Positions 20,681 to 29,740 of a stretch of 64,000 bases of DNA are shown here, piece by piece. The notes under the pieces were generated by a model. That model did not search any database, was not told where the DNA came from, and saw only the letters and a program-made list of their open reading frames with translations. The first letter of the stretch is position 1. Each line of letters opens with the position of its first letter. This stretch comes from Providencia heimbachae ATCC 35613 (GTDB taxonomy: Bacteria > Pseudomonadota > Gammaproteobacteria > Enterobacterales > Enterobacteriaceae): the NCBI RefSeq assembly GCF_001655055.1, contig NZ_LXEW01000048.1, positions 186,001 to 250,000 on the forward strand, read 5' to 3'. A program made the translations under genes and the position numbers.

Positions 20681-21690
20681 AGCGCCCCCTTATTAACAGC
20701 TACACCACGATGACGTAAAAATTGAATTGCATCATCGATATCAGTTTTATTACCAATTATTTGTACAAACATGCTACCAAGGACAATGCCGCTTATTTCT
20801 TTCATATTGGCAAATAAGATATTAATTTTGATTTTATTTTGTAGCATCAATTCATTTACTACAGGCTCGTGAGCAGACTTCCCTAAAAATTCTAACCGAT
20901 ATACATCTTGTCGATGTTCCAAATTATGAAGTACGCGCTCAGGGATCTCTTCATTTAATACAGTACTAACAAATTTTTGTGTCGTTAAATGTTGCGGCTT
21001 AGCAAAGATGTCTAATAAAGTTCCCTCCTCAACAATACGCCCTGATTCCATAACGGCGACACGATTACAAACTTGTTCAATGACTTCCATTTCATGAGTC
21101 ACGACTAAAATAGTAATATCCTGCTCACGACTAATTTTTTGTAATAATAATAATATGGATTGCGTTGTTTGCGGGTCAAGTGCTGATGTGGCTTCATCAC
21201 AAAGTAAGATTTGTGGGTTATTAATTAATGCACGAGCAATACCTACTCGTTGCTTTTGCCCACCAGATAGTTGGCCTGGATATTGATTTTTTTTATCGCT
21301 TAATTCGACATATTCAAGAATGCTATCAACTCGACGATTAATTTCTTGTTTATCGATTCCAATTAGTACCAGTGGCATAGCAATATTTTGAGCCACAGTT
21401 TTGGTTTCCAATAAATTAAAATGTTGGAAAATCATACCAATGCTTTTCTTATGATTGCGAATTTCGGCTGGGCTATGATCAGCAATATTTTGCTCATTGA
21501 TAATCACTGCGCCACCGGTTGGTTTTTCTAATTGATTGACCAAACGAATAAGGGTGCTTTTTCCCGCGCCGCTGTAGCCAATAAAACCAAAGATATCCCC
21601 TTTATTTATATGCAAATTAATATCTTGCAACGCAACTAAGGATTGCCCATTTTTTTCATATACTTTTTGGACATTTTGAAATGTGATCAT
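20677..21690 (-). CDS. MetN-type ABC transporter ATP-binding protein
   Basis: ATPase of a methionine-type importer. The 337-residue protein has Walker A GYSGAGKST (38-46), signature LSGGQKQR, Walker B ILLCDEATSALDP, and a switch histidine (VVTHEME). A C-terminal NIL domain (about 255-337) is the substrate-sensing domain that inhibits MetN when the ligand is abundant. It lies 3 bases after the FMO-like gene and overlaps the permease. Confidence 0.93.
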   Translation of the reverse strand: MITFQNVQKVYEKNGQSLVALQDINLHINKGDIFGFIGYSGAGKSTLIRLVNQLEKPTGGAVIINEQNIADHSPAEIRNHKKSIGMIFQHFNLLETKTVAQNIAMPLVLIGIDKQEINRRVDSILEYVELSDKKNQYPGQLSGGQKQRVGIARALINNPQILLCDEATSALDPQTTQSILLLLQKISREQDITILVVTHEMEVIEQVCNRVAVMESGRIVEEGTLLDIFAKPQHLTTQKFVSTVLNEEIPERVLHNLEHRQDVYRLEFLGKSAHEPVVNELMLQNKIKINILFANMKEISGIVLGSMFVQIIGNKTDIDDAIQFLRHRGVAVNKGAL

Positions 21691-21693
21691 TAT

Positions 21694-23151
21694 TTACTCC
21701 ACATTATCGGTTAGTTGCACACGATTTGCTGGTGAAGGAGCGGCTTGCCACTCATCGCCTAAAAGTTCAGCTTCAGTACTTGTTTTCACTAATTCAAGGT
21801 GATGCGATTGATGCATGAGATAGAGTTGTGCCGCAATATGGTCGGCAAGTCGTTCTGCACCTGTATTAGTTCCTGGGATCAATCCAATAACGGGCCCCAT
21901 ACTTAAAGACGCACTCAAATTGAAGCAATAAAATGTGCTTAATTGAGGTAAATCGTATTCAGCTTTAGCTTGTAATTCAAAGTGTGAGCCGAGATAGGGG
22001 TGAGAGGCTAATTCGCTATTTTCTTCATTTTTAGGTGGTGTATAAACGTCTCTCCACGTTTTAATCAAAGGGGCTAATTGATTAAATGCCGTTTGTTTAA
22101 ACCAGTTAATACGATACCCAGTCGCCAAAATTAAGTAATCGAGGATAAATTGATCATTGTTGGTGGTGACATGAAGTTTTTTACCCTTTAATTCAACCTG
22201 TTTAACAGGAGAGTTAAAATTAAAATAAGCATTTTTATGGCGTGAGACACGTAAAGTACTGCCATGAGGCGCAGGCGTTTTAGCCTTTGCAACATAGTCG
22301 GTATAATGCCATTTTTGTGCATCTGTAAAATAGGCATAAGCATTCGAAAATCCGGCACTTCCTGCGACTTTCCCGCGATTAACTCGCGGCATATCACTTG
22401 CACGGATCAGGATTTCTACCGAGTTGGCGCCATATTCAAGTGCAGTTGCCGAGCTATCCATCGCACCAGCACTGTAACCCACTACGCCAATATCGAGCCC
22501 AGCAAAACGTTGATAATCACTCCCTGCATATGAATGTTCCCAATACGCTTTAGGGATATGATCCATAAAACTTGGAATATTGGGTTCACTAAAAGATTCC
22601 ATACCTGTTGCTAAAATGACATGTTGGGCAATATAGCGTTTGCCGCCATCTGGCGTTTCGAAAAATAATTCACTGCCACTAGGGGTAAGCTGTACATCAA
22701 CCAATTGATATTGGTTGAATACCTGTGGATTTGTCATCAATTTGAACCATTGTAGGTATTCTCCCCACTGTAAACGAGGGATTTTGTCCAACTGCTCCCA
22801 TGCAATGTGCCCAAATTGCGCTTTGAACCAAGCCTGAAATGTGAGTGACGGGGACGCAAGTGCAGGCCCGACAACTTGTTTTGGCGAACGTAATGTTTCC
22901 ATTAGCGCCGGTTTTTGCCATGGACCTTCTTTACCCGCAATGGCTTGGTCAAATACCACTGCATTTATACCGCGTAATTTCAGTGCAAATGCGGCGGTAA
23001 TACCTGACATCCCCGCGCCAATAATCGCGACATCTAATTGGTTATTTTCGAGGTTATTGTTTGACAGTGACCATGATGTTATTGGTAAATTTAAGTATTG
23101 AAGATCTTGTTGTATTTGTGCTTCCAAAGCAGGTAAGCCATTGATGCCCAT
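21694..23151 (-). CDS. FAD/NAD(P)-binding flavoprotein, FMO-like
   Basis: The 485-residue protein has an N-terminal FAD-binding Rossmann motif VAIIGAGMSGITAAFAL (43-59), a second dinucleotide fold (GLDIGVVGYSAGAMDSS, about 214-230) for NAD(P)H, and an LILATGYRINWF motif near residue 340, like the ATG-type motif of flavin monooxygenases. The ATG at 23151 is chosen since AAGGAG lies just upstream; an in-frame TTG at 23175 would overlap the previous gene. It is in an operon with an importer and an AhpD-like protein, so it may oxidise the imported compound. Substrate unknown. Confidence 0.82.
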   Translation of the reverse strand: MGINGLPALEAQIQQDLQYLNLPITSWSLSNNNLENNQLDVAIIGAGMSGITAAFALKLRGINAVVFDQAIAGKEGPWQKPALMETLRSPKQVVGPALASPSLTFQAWFKAQFGHIAWEQLDKIPRLQWGEYLQWFKLMTNPQVFNQYQLVDVQLTPSGSELFFETPDGGKRYIAQHVILATGMESFSEPNIPSFMDHIPKAYWEHSYAGSDYQRFAGLDIGVVGYSAGAMDSSATALEYGANSVEILIRASDMPRVNRGKVAGSAGFSNAYAYFTDAQKWHYTDYVAKAKTPAPHGSTLRVSRHKNAYFNFNSPVKQVELKGKKLHVTTNNDQFILDYLILATGYRINWFKQTAFNQLAPLIKTWRDVYTPPKNEENSELASHPYLGSHFELQAKAEYDLPQLSTFYCFNLSASLSMGPVIGLIPGTNTGAERLADHIAAQLYLMHQSHHLELVKTSTEAELLGDEWQAAPSPANRVQLTDNVE

Positions 23152-23158
23152 TATGAGA

Positions 23159-24283
23159 TTACTCCTTATCTTCAATGAGTTTGAAAGGCTCTCCGAGGGA
23201 CAGCATTAAGCGATTTGCCCACGAGAAAAAGGCGGCTGATTGAATAAGGTCAACAAGTTCTAATTCAGATAAGCCGAGCTCTCGTAGCGTGCTTACTTGT
23301 TGAGTCGATGCTTGAATGGGCGTTGTCGAAAGCGAGGCGACAAGGTCGGTAAGGGCCAATAATCTATCATCGAAATTTTCAGCGAGGACAGATCCTGTTT
23401 GAGTTGCTAATAATGCATCAACATCAAATTTACGTGTTTTTTCGTATTGGCTTGCTTTGCGGGCATGTACCGAGGCACAGTAAATACATCCATTGACTTT
23501 ACTGACCACAGCGGCAGCAAATTCACGTTCCCAGCGCGGTAATCCACCCGAAGTATAAAACACACCTCGGTCTATCAATGTGCGAATTTCTAATATTTTG
23601 CTGTGATGAGCGAGTAATAAAAAATATTCAGAATTTAGTTGACCGAATTTTTTCATTACTTGCGCTTCATTATCACTGAGAGTACTGGCGTCTCTTGCGG
23701 GTAACCAAGCCTCCCAGCCTAAATTATCTTGCGTAAATTCAGTTGGTGAAGGCTTACCTTGCTGGGTTAATAATTGATGATTCCATTCACCCGCAGTAAC
23801 TTTTTTAGAGGAACTTTCATCATTATTCTGAGCAAGTAACAAAAGTAATCCTTCAATTAACCTAGCTTGGTAGGTTACAAAGGTAATTAATTGGGCAAGC
23901 AATACAATATTTGCTGATTGCCAGCCGTGCTGTGTCAGATTTTTAATGAGCGAATAATTTGTCGCTTTTGGCTCAAGGGTTAATATTTGCAGATATTCCT
24001 TAGCTAGTTTTAAATCGACTGTGAATTCAATCGGTTTTTGTGCCTGCAATAGTTGAAGATAATAATTTGCTAAGTTTTCACTGCCTGTTAGTTTTGCAAC
24101 TTCTAGGGCAAAGTAATATTGAATATTTATTGGTAATACGGTTGAGGACGTAGAAAAAATAGTGTCAAAAGCCGCTTGTGTATTTTCAGTTGCCACTTCA
24201 CGTTCTTGGCGTATTTTCGCCAAATCAGAATCCGGTGTTAAATTAGTCAGAAAATTAATTAAATCATCATTGAGAATAGTCAT
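23159..24283 (-). CDS. Two-domain carboxymuconolactone decarboxylase/AhpD-like protein
   Basis: The 374-residue protein has a helical N-terminal half (about 20-150) resembling the 'CMD domain protein, Avi_7170' group, and a C-terminal half (about 195-370) resembling 'alkylhydroperoxidase domain protein, Avi_7169'. The latter has the redox motif CIYCASVH (Cys266, Cys269, His273). The N-terminal half lacks a CxxC. Such pairs are usually separate genes, so this looks like a fusion. The ATG at 24283 is preferred over one at 24325, which has no ribosome-binding site. It is the first gene of the minus-strand operon. The reaction is unknown. Confidence 0.78.
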   Translation of the reverse strand: MTILNDDLINFLTNLTPDSDLAKIRQEREVATENTQAAFDTIFSTSSTVLPINIQYYFALEVAKLTGSENLANYYLQLLQAQKPIEFTVDLKLAKEYLQILTLEPKATNYSLIKNLTQHGWQSANIVLLAQLITFVTYQARLIEGLLLLLAQNNDESSSKKVTAGEWNHQLLTQQGKPSPTEFTQDNLGWEAWLPARDASTLSDNEAQVMKKFGQLNSEYFLLLAHHSKILEIRTLIDRGVFYTSGGLPRWEREFAAAVVSKVNGCIYCASVHARKASQYEKTRKFDVDALLATQTGSVLAENFDDRLLALTDLVASLSTTPIQASTQQVSTLRELGLSELELVDLIQSAAFFSWANRLMLSLGEPFKLIEDKE

Positions 24284-24362
24284 AAAGTAACTCACTTTTT
24301 TTAAACGTTTTTTTATCCCCTTCATTACATCTCATACACATCAGTAATCGAACGAATGATTT

Positions 24363-24378
24363 GTTATATGCATATAAC
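24363..24378. promoter_or_regulatory. Perfect palindrome in a divergent promoter
   Basis: GTTATATGCATATAAC is a perfect 16-bp palindrome lying between the minus-strand AhpD/FMO/importer operon and the plus-strand MetQ-like gene. It is a good candidate operator for shared control. No regulator gene lies in the island, so the binding protein would act in trans. Confidence 0.5.
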
Positions 24379-24497
24379 TAAATGGAATTAAAATCCTTTT
24401 ATATATTACTTTTGTATTAAGATATAACGATACGATCTAAGTGGCGCGGACAAAAAATGATTATACTGCCTTAAATATTTTCACAGGGCTGTTACAA

Positions 24498-25340
24498 ATG
24501 TTAAAACAAAAATTAATAAATATATCTCTGATTGCCACCGCGATTATCTCGCTTACTGCTTGTGGTGATAACACTGAAAAAGACAATCCAAATAAAAAAC
24601 AAATTACGATTGGCTTCGGGGTTGGCAATTATATTGACCAAGTTGACAAAGGCATTGTGCCTATTTTAGAAAAGAAAGGTTACACCGTTAATTTACGTCA
24701 GTTTTCTCAAAATAGGCAAATAAACCCAGCATTTGAAGAAAGTTCAATTGATGCATCAGTCAATCAAAGTCGTGCTTACATGGATGCCTATAACAAGAAA
24801 AACAATATTAATATGGTCGCACTAACGGATTCACCAAGTGCTCCACAAAGTTTACGCTCTAATAAACATCAATCAGTCGATGAAATACAGGATGGCATGA
24901 TAGTCGCTTTATCAAATGATCCTGTAAATGCAGAGCGTGGCGCACGTATTTTAGAAAAATTAGGTTGGATTCAAATTAAACCTAATGTGAGCACCTTAAG
25001 TTTTAGTGTGAATGATATCGAATCAGGAAAATATAATCTTGATATACGCGAAACCGATGCAGCACAAGGATTGCGATTATTAGATGACGTCGATTTTGTC
25101 GTTGTTAACGGTAATTATGTTGCCAGTGCGGGGCAGCGAATTGCGGATGGATTGGTGGTAGAGAATTCACCACTGGAACACCGTGTTATCGTTACTGTCA
25201 TGCAAAAAGATCAGGATGCGCAATGGGCGAAAGATTTAAAAGAAGCCTTTGAGTCAAAAGAGTATGCAGATTATGTACGTTCACAGCGAATTTATGATGG
25301 GTTCATCGAGCCCGATAGTTGGAAGCAGTATCCTAGATAA
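24498..25340 (+). CDS. MetQ-type substrate-binding lipoprotein
   Basis: The 280-residue protein has a lipoprotein signal peptide (MLKQKLINISLIATAIISLTAC, lipidated Cys22) and a NlpA/MetQ-type binding domain (ITIGFGVGNYIDQVDKG to the end). The usual MetQ ligand motifs are altered (ASVNQSRAYMDAYNKKN replaces the common DxNxFQH-type segment), hinting at a ligand other than methionine. It is divergent from the ATPase/permease operon. The start is chosen to give the lipobox; an in-frame GTG at 24441 is less likely. Confidence 0.85.
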   Translation: MLKQKLINISLIATAIISLTACGDNTEKDNPNKKQITIGFGVGNYIDQVDKGIVPILEKKGYTVNLRQFSQNRQINPAFEESSIDASVNQSRAYMDAYNKKNNINMVALTDSPSAPQSLRSNKHQSVDEIQDGMIVALSNDPVNAERGARILEKLGWIQIKPNVSTLSFSVNDIESGKYNLDIRETDAAQGLRLLDDVDFVVVNGNYVASAGQRIADGLVVENSPLEHRVIVTVMQKDQDAQWAKDLKEAFESKEYADYVRSQRIYDGFIEPDSWKQYPR

Positions 25341-25379
25341 AGTCCTAGTCTAATTTTATTTAATTTAAAGTTGTGCTTT

Positions 25380-25413
25380 AGCCACTAAATAATTACTGTT
25401 TAGTGGCTTTTTG
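25380..25413 (+). terminator. Terminator of the MetQ-type gene
   Basis: Ten-bp perfect stem AGCCACTAAA/TTTAGTGGCT with 9-base loop, followed by TTTTTG. Confidence 0.88.
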
Positions 25414-25589
25414 TTTTTATATTTCTGTTATTTATTCTTTGATCTTTAAGGTATTTAATATGAAAAATATTCGTATTGAATAGATAGACAAAACAAAGTT
25501 TTTTAGTTATTTAATAGATGAAGTGACTTAATAAAAATAAAGCTGGATAGCTTACGATTTTAATAAAATTAACCTGACAGGGGAAAGAA

Positions 25590-26327
25590 ATGGCGAATGA
25601 ACTGATTAATGCACTCAATGTATTAAAATCGAAAACGTGGGTTGATTTAACACATATATTTGATAAAAACTCACCTCACTTTTTCATGTTTGAGTCTGCG
25701 GAATTTAAAACATTATTTGGTTACCCAGAAGGTTTCTTTGCCCAGCAATTTACCTTTCCAGGACAATACGGCACACACATTGATGCGCCATGCCATTTTG
25801 TCGAGGGCAAACGCTATTTACATGAGATCACGTTGAAAGAGTTGGTATTGCCACTTATCGTTATTGACCAGTCGGAAAGGGCTAAACAAGATCCGAATTT
25901 TTCTTTTTCTCGCGATGATGTAATTGAATTTGAGAAAAAATACGGACAAATCGAGCCAGAAACATTTGTGGCATTACGAACTGATTGGAGTAAACGCTGG
26001 CCATCTCAATCTAAAATGGATAACAAAGATGCTGAAGGTAATAACCAAATACCAGGTTGGGGAATTGATGCCTTGAAGTTTTTATTTGAGGAAAGAGGCG
26101 TTAAAGCGATTGGCCATGAAACATTTGATACGGATTCCGCCAAAGATTTTCGTCAAAATAATGCGTTATTAGCGGAATATTATGTACTTGAACAGGATAC
26201 ATACCAAGTTGAGCTAATGGCAAATTTAGACAAACTTCCAACTCGCGGTGCTGTTATTTTTAATATTATGGCTAAGCCTAATAATGCTAGCGGTTTTCCT
26301 GTCCGTTCATTTGCTATTCTTCCTTAA
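25590..26327 (+). CDS. Cyclase-family metal-dependent hydrolase
   Basis: The 245-residue protein belongs to the cyclase/kynurenine-formamidase-like family. The metal-binding motif is GTHIDAPCHF (His63, Asp65, His69), with a later GHETFDTDSA region. Family members hydrolyse amides, lactams or cyclic esters. AGGGGAAAG precedes the ATG. It has its own upstream gap after the MetQ-type terminator but lies in the same island, so it could release an amino acid or amine from an imported conjugate. That role is inference. Confidence 0.85.
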   Translation: MANELINALNVLKSKTWVDLTHIFDKNSPHFFMFESAEFKTLFGYPEGFFAQQFTFPGQYGTHIDAPCHFVEGKRYLHEITLKELVLPLIVIDQSERAKQDPNFSFSRDDVIEFEKKYGQIEPETFVALRTDWSKRWPSQSKMDNKDAEGNNQIPGWGIDALKFLFEERGVKAIGHETFDTDSAKDFRQNNALLAEYYVLEQDTYQVELMANLDKLPTRGAVIFNIMAKPNNASGFPVRSFAILP

Positions 26328-26343
26328 AAATCTGAGTCATAAG

Positions 26344-26379
26344 TTTATCAATCTGTAATCTTGGCAGCAGATTGATAAA
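26344..26379. terminator. Convergent terminator between the cyclase and permease genes
   Basis: Perfect 12-bp stem TTTATCAATCTG/CAGATTGATAAA with a 12-base loop and AT-rich flanks. It can serve both genes. Confidence 0.75.
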
Positions 26380-26405
26380 TTTAATAAAAATTAACTGTTG
26401 TCAAA

Positions 26406-27641
26406 TTAAAGTGCAATTAAAATCCAAGCGGTAGCAAGTAACATACAAATAGCTGCAACTATGCCGCCCGATTTCGCAAATTCAGAAAATGAAATTTTTA
26501 CGCCATATGCGGCAGATTGCTCAACAACAATAATGCCCGCAAGACTGCCAAAGACAAATAAATTACTTGAGAAGCCCGAACCGAGTACTAAAGCTGCGCC
26601 AAGTGAATCCGCATTCCCATCGGGGGTTAAAAATGGCACGAGCAACATCACTGATGGATTATTGCCAACAATAGTGCTTAGTACACCCGTTACTAAAAAG
26701 AGAATAATGGGATTATTTAAATCCACTCCATGGTTACGTAAGTCATTTAATAATTGTTGGGGTAAACCGGTTGAGGCAAAGGCGGCATTAACGACAAATA
26801 ATCCCATTATTAATAATAAAAGATTACCATCGACAAGTTTTAGCATATCACTTGAGGCGATAGAACGATTAAGTAATAAAAATCCGGCGGCGGTTAGCGC
26901 AATTAACTCTCTTGGGATATCACTTGCTACAAAAGCGATAATAACAGCGAAAGTAATAATACCTGCCTTAGCTGTCTCCCAAACATTTAAATTTTCTTGA
27001 GGTGAAGATGTAGGGGGCGATTGAGGATTATCTTTGGTTAAATACCATCGGTTTCGATATAACCAAACTAAGACTAGCCATGTGAGCGGTAAAGATAATA
27101 ATGCTGGGATAGCTGATGCTTGAAGTAAACCGACAAATGAAATATCTAATCCCTGTGCTGCAATCATATTTTGTGGGCTACCTATTAATGAGCCAGCAGC
27201 GCCATTATTTGCGGCAAAACAGAAGCCGAGTAAAAAAGGAATAGGGTTAAGACCACGAGATAAAGTAATCGAAACTAATAAAGGTGTCATTGCGACAACG
27301 ACAACATCATTGGTGAGCAAGGCGGAGAGTATCCCACCAACAGCAATTAATACAGCAAGTAACGTTGGAGCACTGACTTTTAGCATCGCTACACGGTTAG
27401 CAGTCCAACTATAGAAGCCAGATACAACAAAAGATGCAGAAACGACCATTAAGCCAAATAGCATACCGATTGTTCGATAATCAATAGCATTCCAAGCATG
27501 AGGCGGTGTAATACTTCCGATTGCCATCATTGCTAAAGCGCCAATAACAGCAGCACCGGTTCTATCTACTTTAAAACCAGGCAGCTTACCAAATCCCATT
27601 GCGATATAAACCAACAGGAACACAATAATAGTGAGAGTCAT
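26406..27641 (-). CDS. ArsB/NhaD-superfamily anion permease
   Basis: Polytopic inner-membrane protein, 411 residues, of the ion-transporter superfamily (ArsB/NhaD/CitM/SLC13). It has 10-12 hydrophobic segments and the paired re-entrant motifs LLTNDVVVVAMTPL and IVGNNPSVMLLVP, plus GSLIGSPQNMIAA. It may be an exporter or importer of an organic or inorganic anion. It is the last gene of the accessory island and convergent with the cyclase gene. The substrate cannot be told from sequence. Confidence 0.85.
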   Translation of the reverse strand: MTLTIIVFLLVYIAMGFGKLPGFKVDRTGAAVIGALAMMAIGSITPPHAWNAIDYRTIGMLFGLMVVSASFVVSGFYSWTANRVAMLKVSAPTLLAVLIAVGGILSALLTNDVVVVAMTPLLVSITLSRGLNPIPFLLGFCFAANNGAAGSLIGSPQNMIAAQGLDISFVGLLQASAIPALLSLPLTWLVLVWLYRNRWYLTKDNPQSPPTSSPQENLNVWETAKAGIITFAVIIAFVASDIPRELIALTAAGFLLLNRSIASSDMLKLVDGNLLLLIMGLFVVNAAFASTGLPQQLLNDLRNHGVDLNNPIILFLVTGVLSTIVGNNPSVMLLVPFLTPDGNADSLGAALVLGSGFSSNLFVFGSLAGIIVVEQSAAYGVKISFSEFAKSGGIVAAICMLLATAWILIAL

Positions 27642-27849
27642 AATAGTCGCATTATTACAAATAAAGTTAAGGCTAATTTAGCGATGAATGATTATTGAGG
27701 CAAGACTAAATAATCTTTTAATAATAATAAGTTGCATTTACTACTAAATACGACCATCTCAATTGGATTGATCTGTAAACCGAAGGAAAATAAGATTGTT
27801 ATTGATAAATATTCACAGTCTTTTGGCTAGATATTTAGCGTTAAAATGT

Positions 27850-28260
27850 CTATTTGGTATTACTACAATTCACTTGTTTGTCGACAATCATACAATTTGC
27901 CGTAGCAGATGGGTTTACAGGTAAACTTAACTGCTCAACCCAGCGCATCAACCTTTGCTTTGCTGTTAATCTTACGGTCACTTGAATTTTATCTTTTTGG
28001 CTAATATTCTCCACTGAATATTCAATTAATTGATTTTTATTGAAAATAAAAGTGTAGTCTGCTTTTCCATTTGAGAATTCTGGATGAATTTTATTTAAAT
28101 ATAAAAGTAATTCATAGTTATCCTGAATAGCCTGTTCATCGGGTATTCCTTCAATTTTAATTACTTGATTTTTAGGCATTCCAGCTAAGACGACATTAGA
28201 TTCAGTCGTCGTTACACAACCGGTTAAAAGCAAAAATAAGAAAAACAATGTCTGTTTCAT
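27850..28260 (-). CDS. Small hypothetical lipoprotein
   Basis: The 136-residue protein starts with a lipoprotein signal (MKQTLFFLFLLLTGC, lipobox LTGC, Cys15). The mature part has a GMPKNQVIKIEGIPDEQ segment like the SmpA/OmlA (BamE-type) beta-alpha motif, then an FNKNQLIEYSVENIS strand pair and two late Cys residues (about 122 and 131). It may be an outer- or inner-membrane-anchored lipoprotein; the function is unknown. Confidence 0.7.
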   Translation of the reverse strand: MKQTLFFLFLLLTGCVTTTESNVVLAGMPKNQVIKIEGIPDEQAIQDNYELLLYLNKIHPEFSNGKADYTFIFNKNQLIEYSVENISQKDKIQVTVRLTAKQRLMRWVEQLSLPVNPSATANCMIVDKQVNCSNTK

Positions 28261-28384
28261 GGGGAACCGCTTGAATAAATGTGGACTTAAATTATTGGTT
28301 AGATAATAGCCTGTGCATGGGTTGATTGAAATAGGAGAATATAAGAATGAGGAATGTCTTTTTTAGGCAATGCATTGATTTTAC

Positions 28385-28459
28385 TGGTGTCCCCTGCAGG
28401 AATCGAACCTGCAACTAGCCCTTAGGAGGGGCTCGTTATATCCATTTAACTAAGGGGAC
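28385..28459 (-). tRNA. argW: tRNA-Arg (anticodon CCT)
   Basis: 75-base cloverleaf with encoded CCA. The anticodon loop in GCCCCTCCTAAGGGC gives CCT. The sequence is nearly identical to E. coli argW. E. coli argW is a prophage attachment site, but no phage gene is present here. Confidence 0.97.
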
Positions 28460-28489
28460 ATAAATCATTAGCACTAAACTGAGGTTGGC

Positions 28490-28518
28490 ATTTTACTGTT
28501 CAGACCCAATTGAATCAA
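28490..28518 (-). promoter_or_regulatory. Promoter of tRNA-Arg
   Basis: On the minus strand TTGATT (28513-28518), 17-base spacer and TAAAAT (28490-28495) lie about 30 bases upstream of the tRNA, followed by GCC. Confidence 0.65.
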
Positions 28519-28910
28519 GTTGTTACGCTAAAATTATTTTGCTTGAGTGTTTAATGTACGATTGGTTTGTTTTTTAAGCGAACATTAAAACTGTACATTA
28601 TTCCGTAATACGCTTTTTGTTAAAGTTTAAAACAAAATGGCGCATTAAGATTTTGATAAAAAATATTCTATTTATATTTCAATTGGTTGATTGCTATTTT
28701 TTGGGTCAGTATTTACCCGAAGATGCTTTTTGTACTAACTAATAATTTTTCTTATAATAATGTAATAATTAAATAAGGTATAGTTAGTACTATTGGGATA
28801 TTTAATCACTCAAAACGATTAACAAATTTATCTGTTTGACTTTATGATAAGCGGATTCGTGAAAATTTTGAAAGTACTGCTTCAGGATGGTACAGGGAAT
28901 GGAGAGGATT
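28519..28910. other. Gap between tRNA-Arg and mlaA
   Basis: AT-rich non-coding DNA with the upstream regions of tRNA-Arg and mlaA. No gene or strong repeat is seen. A good ribosome-binding site (GGAGAGG) precedes mlaA. Confidence 0.4.
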
Positions 28911-29663
28911 ATGAAGTTTCGCATGAGCATTGTGCTTCTTATTGGGATATTAATTGGTGGTTGCGCCAGTTCAATTGATCCTGCAACACAAGAACGCTCA
29001 GACCCACTGGAAGGTTTTAACCGAGCAATGTTCAATTTCAACTACAATGTCTTGGATCCTTATGTCTTAAGGCCGGTGGCGGTTGCTTGGAATGACTATG
29101 TGCCTATGCCAGCTCGAAATGGATTAACCAACTTTTTTGTTAACCTTGAAGAACCTGCAAGCATGTTGAATAGTTTCTTACGTGGTGAAGTGACCCAAGG
29201 TTTTAAACATTTTAACCGTTTCTTCCTCAATACCGTATTTGGTATGGGAGGCTTAATTGATGTTGCCTCTATGGCAAATCCACAACTGGCTAAAGAAGAA
29301 CCAAAACGATTTGGTAATACTTTAGGATATTACGATGTGGGTTATGGGCCGTATGTTGTATTACCCGGTTATGGGAGTGCGACCGTTCGAGAACAAGGTG
29401 GTGACTTAGTTGATGATTTATACCCAATGCTGAGTTATTTAACGTTCTGGATGTCTGCGGGTAAATGGGCGCTTGAAGGAATTGAAACCCGAGCAAGGTT
29501 ATTGGATTCTGATGGATTGCTGAGAAATTCGTCTGACCCATACTTGATGTTGCGCGAAGCTTATTTCCAGCGAAATGATTTCTTGTCGAAAGGTGGCGTG
29601 TTGCAAGCAGTTGAAAACCCAAATGCTGCTGCGATTGAAGGGGATCTTGATTCTATTGATTAA
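28911..29663 (+). CDS. mlaA: Outer-membrane lipid asymmetry lipoprotein MlaA (VacJ)
   Basis: MlaA removes phospholipids from the outer leaflet of the outer membrane and hands them to MlaC. The 250-residue protein has a lipoprotein signal (lipobox IGGC, Cys18), the DPLEGFNRAMFNFNYNVLDPYV segment, FLNTVFGMGGLIDVAS and the YVVLPGYGSATVRE region. It aligns throughout with E. coli MlaA. The ATG at 28911 is chosen by its GGAGAGG site and the signal peptide. In E. coli it lies next to fadL, as here. Confidence 0.95.
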   Translation: MKFRMSIVLLIGILIGGCASSIDPATQERSDPLEGFNRAMFNFNYNVLDPYVLRPVAVAWNDYVPMPARNGLTNFFVNLEEPASMLNSFLRGEVTQGFKHFNRFFLNTVFGMGGLIDVASMANPQLAKEEPKRFGNTLGYYDVGYGPYVVLPGYGSATVREQGGDLVDDLYPMLSYLTFWMSAGKWALEGIETRARLLDSDGLLRNSSDPYLMLREAYFQRNDFLSKGGVLQAVENPNAAAIEGDLDSID

Positions 29664-29692
29664 AATAGAAAAGCGTCTTGATCGTTGAAAGG

Positions 29693-29733
29693 TTTATCAC
29701 TCTCTATACAGTAAAATATTAGAGAGTGATAAA
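29693..29733. terminator. Terminator between mlaA and a small membrane protein gene
   Basis: Perfect 13-bp stem TTTATCACTCTCT/AGAGAGTGATAAA with a 15-base loop. It lies between two convergent genes; T-runs are short. Confidence 0.6.
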
Positions 29734-29740
29734 TTTAAGA

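Noticed and set aside
26461-27000. A 179-codon plus-strand frame inside the permease gene
   Set aside because: It is antisense to a clear membrane transporter, has biased composition and no family features.
28261-28510. Prophage attachment at tRNA-Arg(CCT), as in E. coli argW
   Set aside because: No integrase or repeated attachment core is present on either side.
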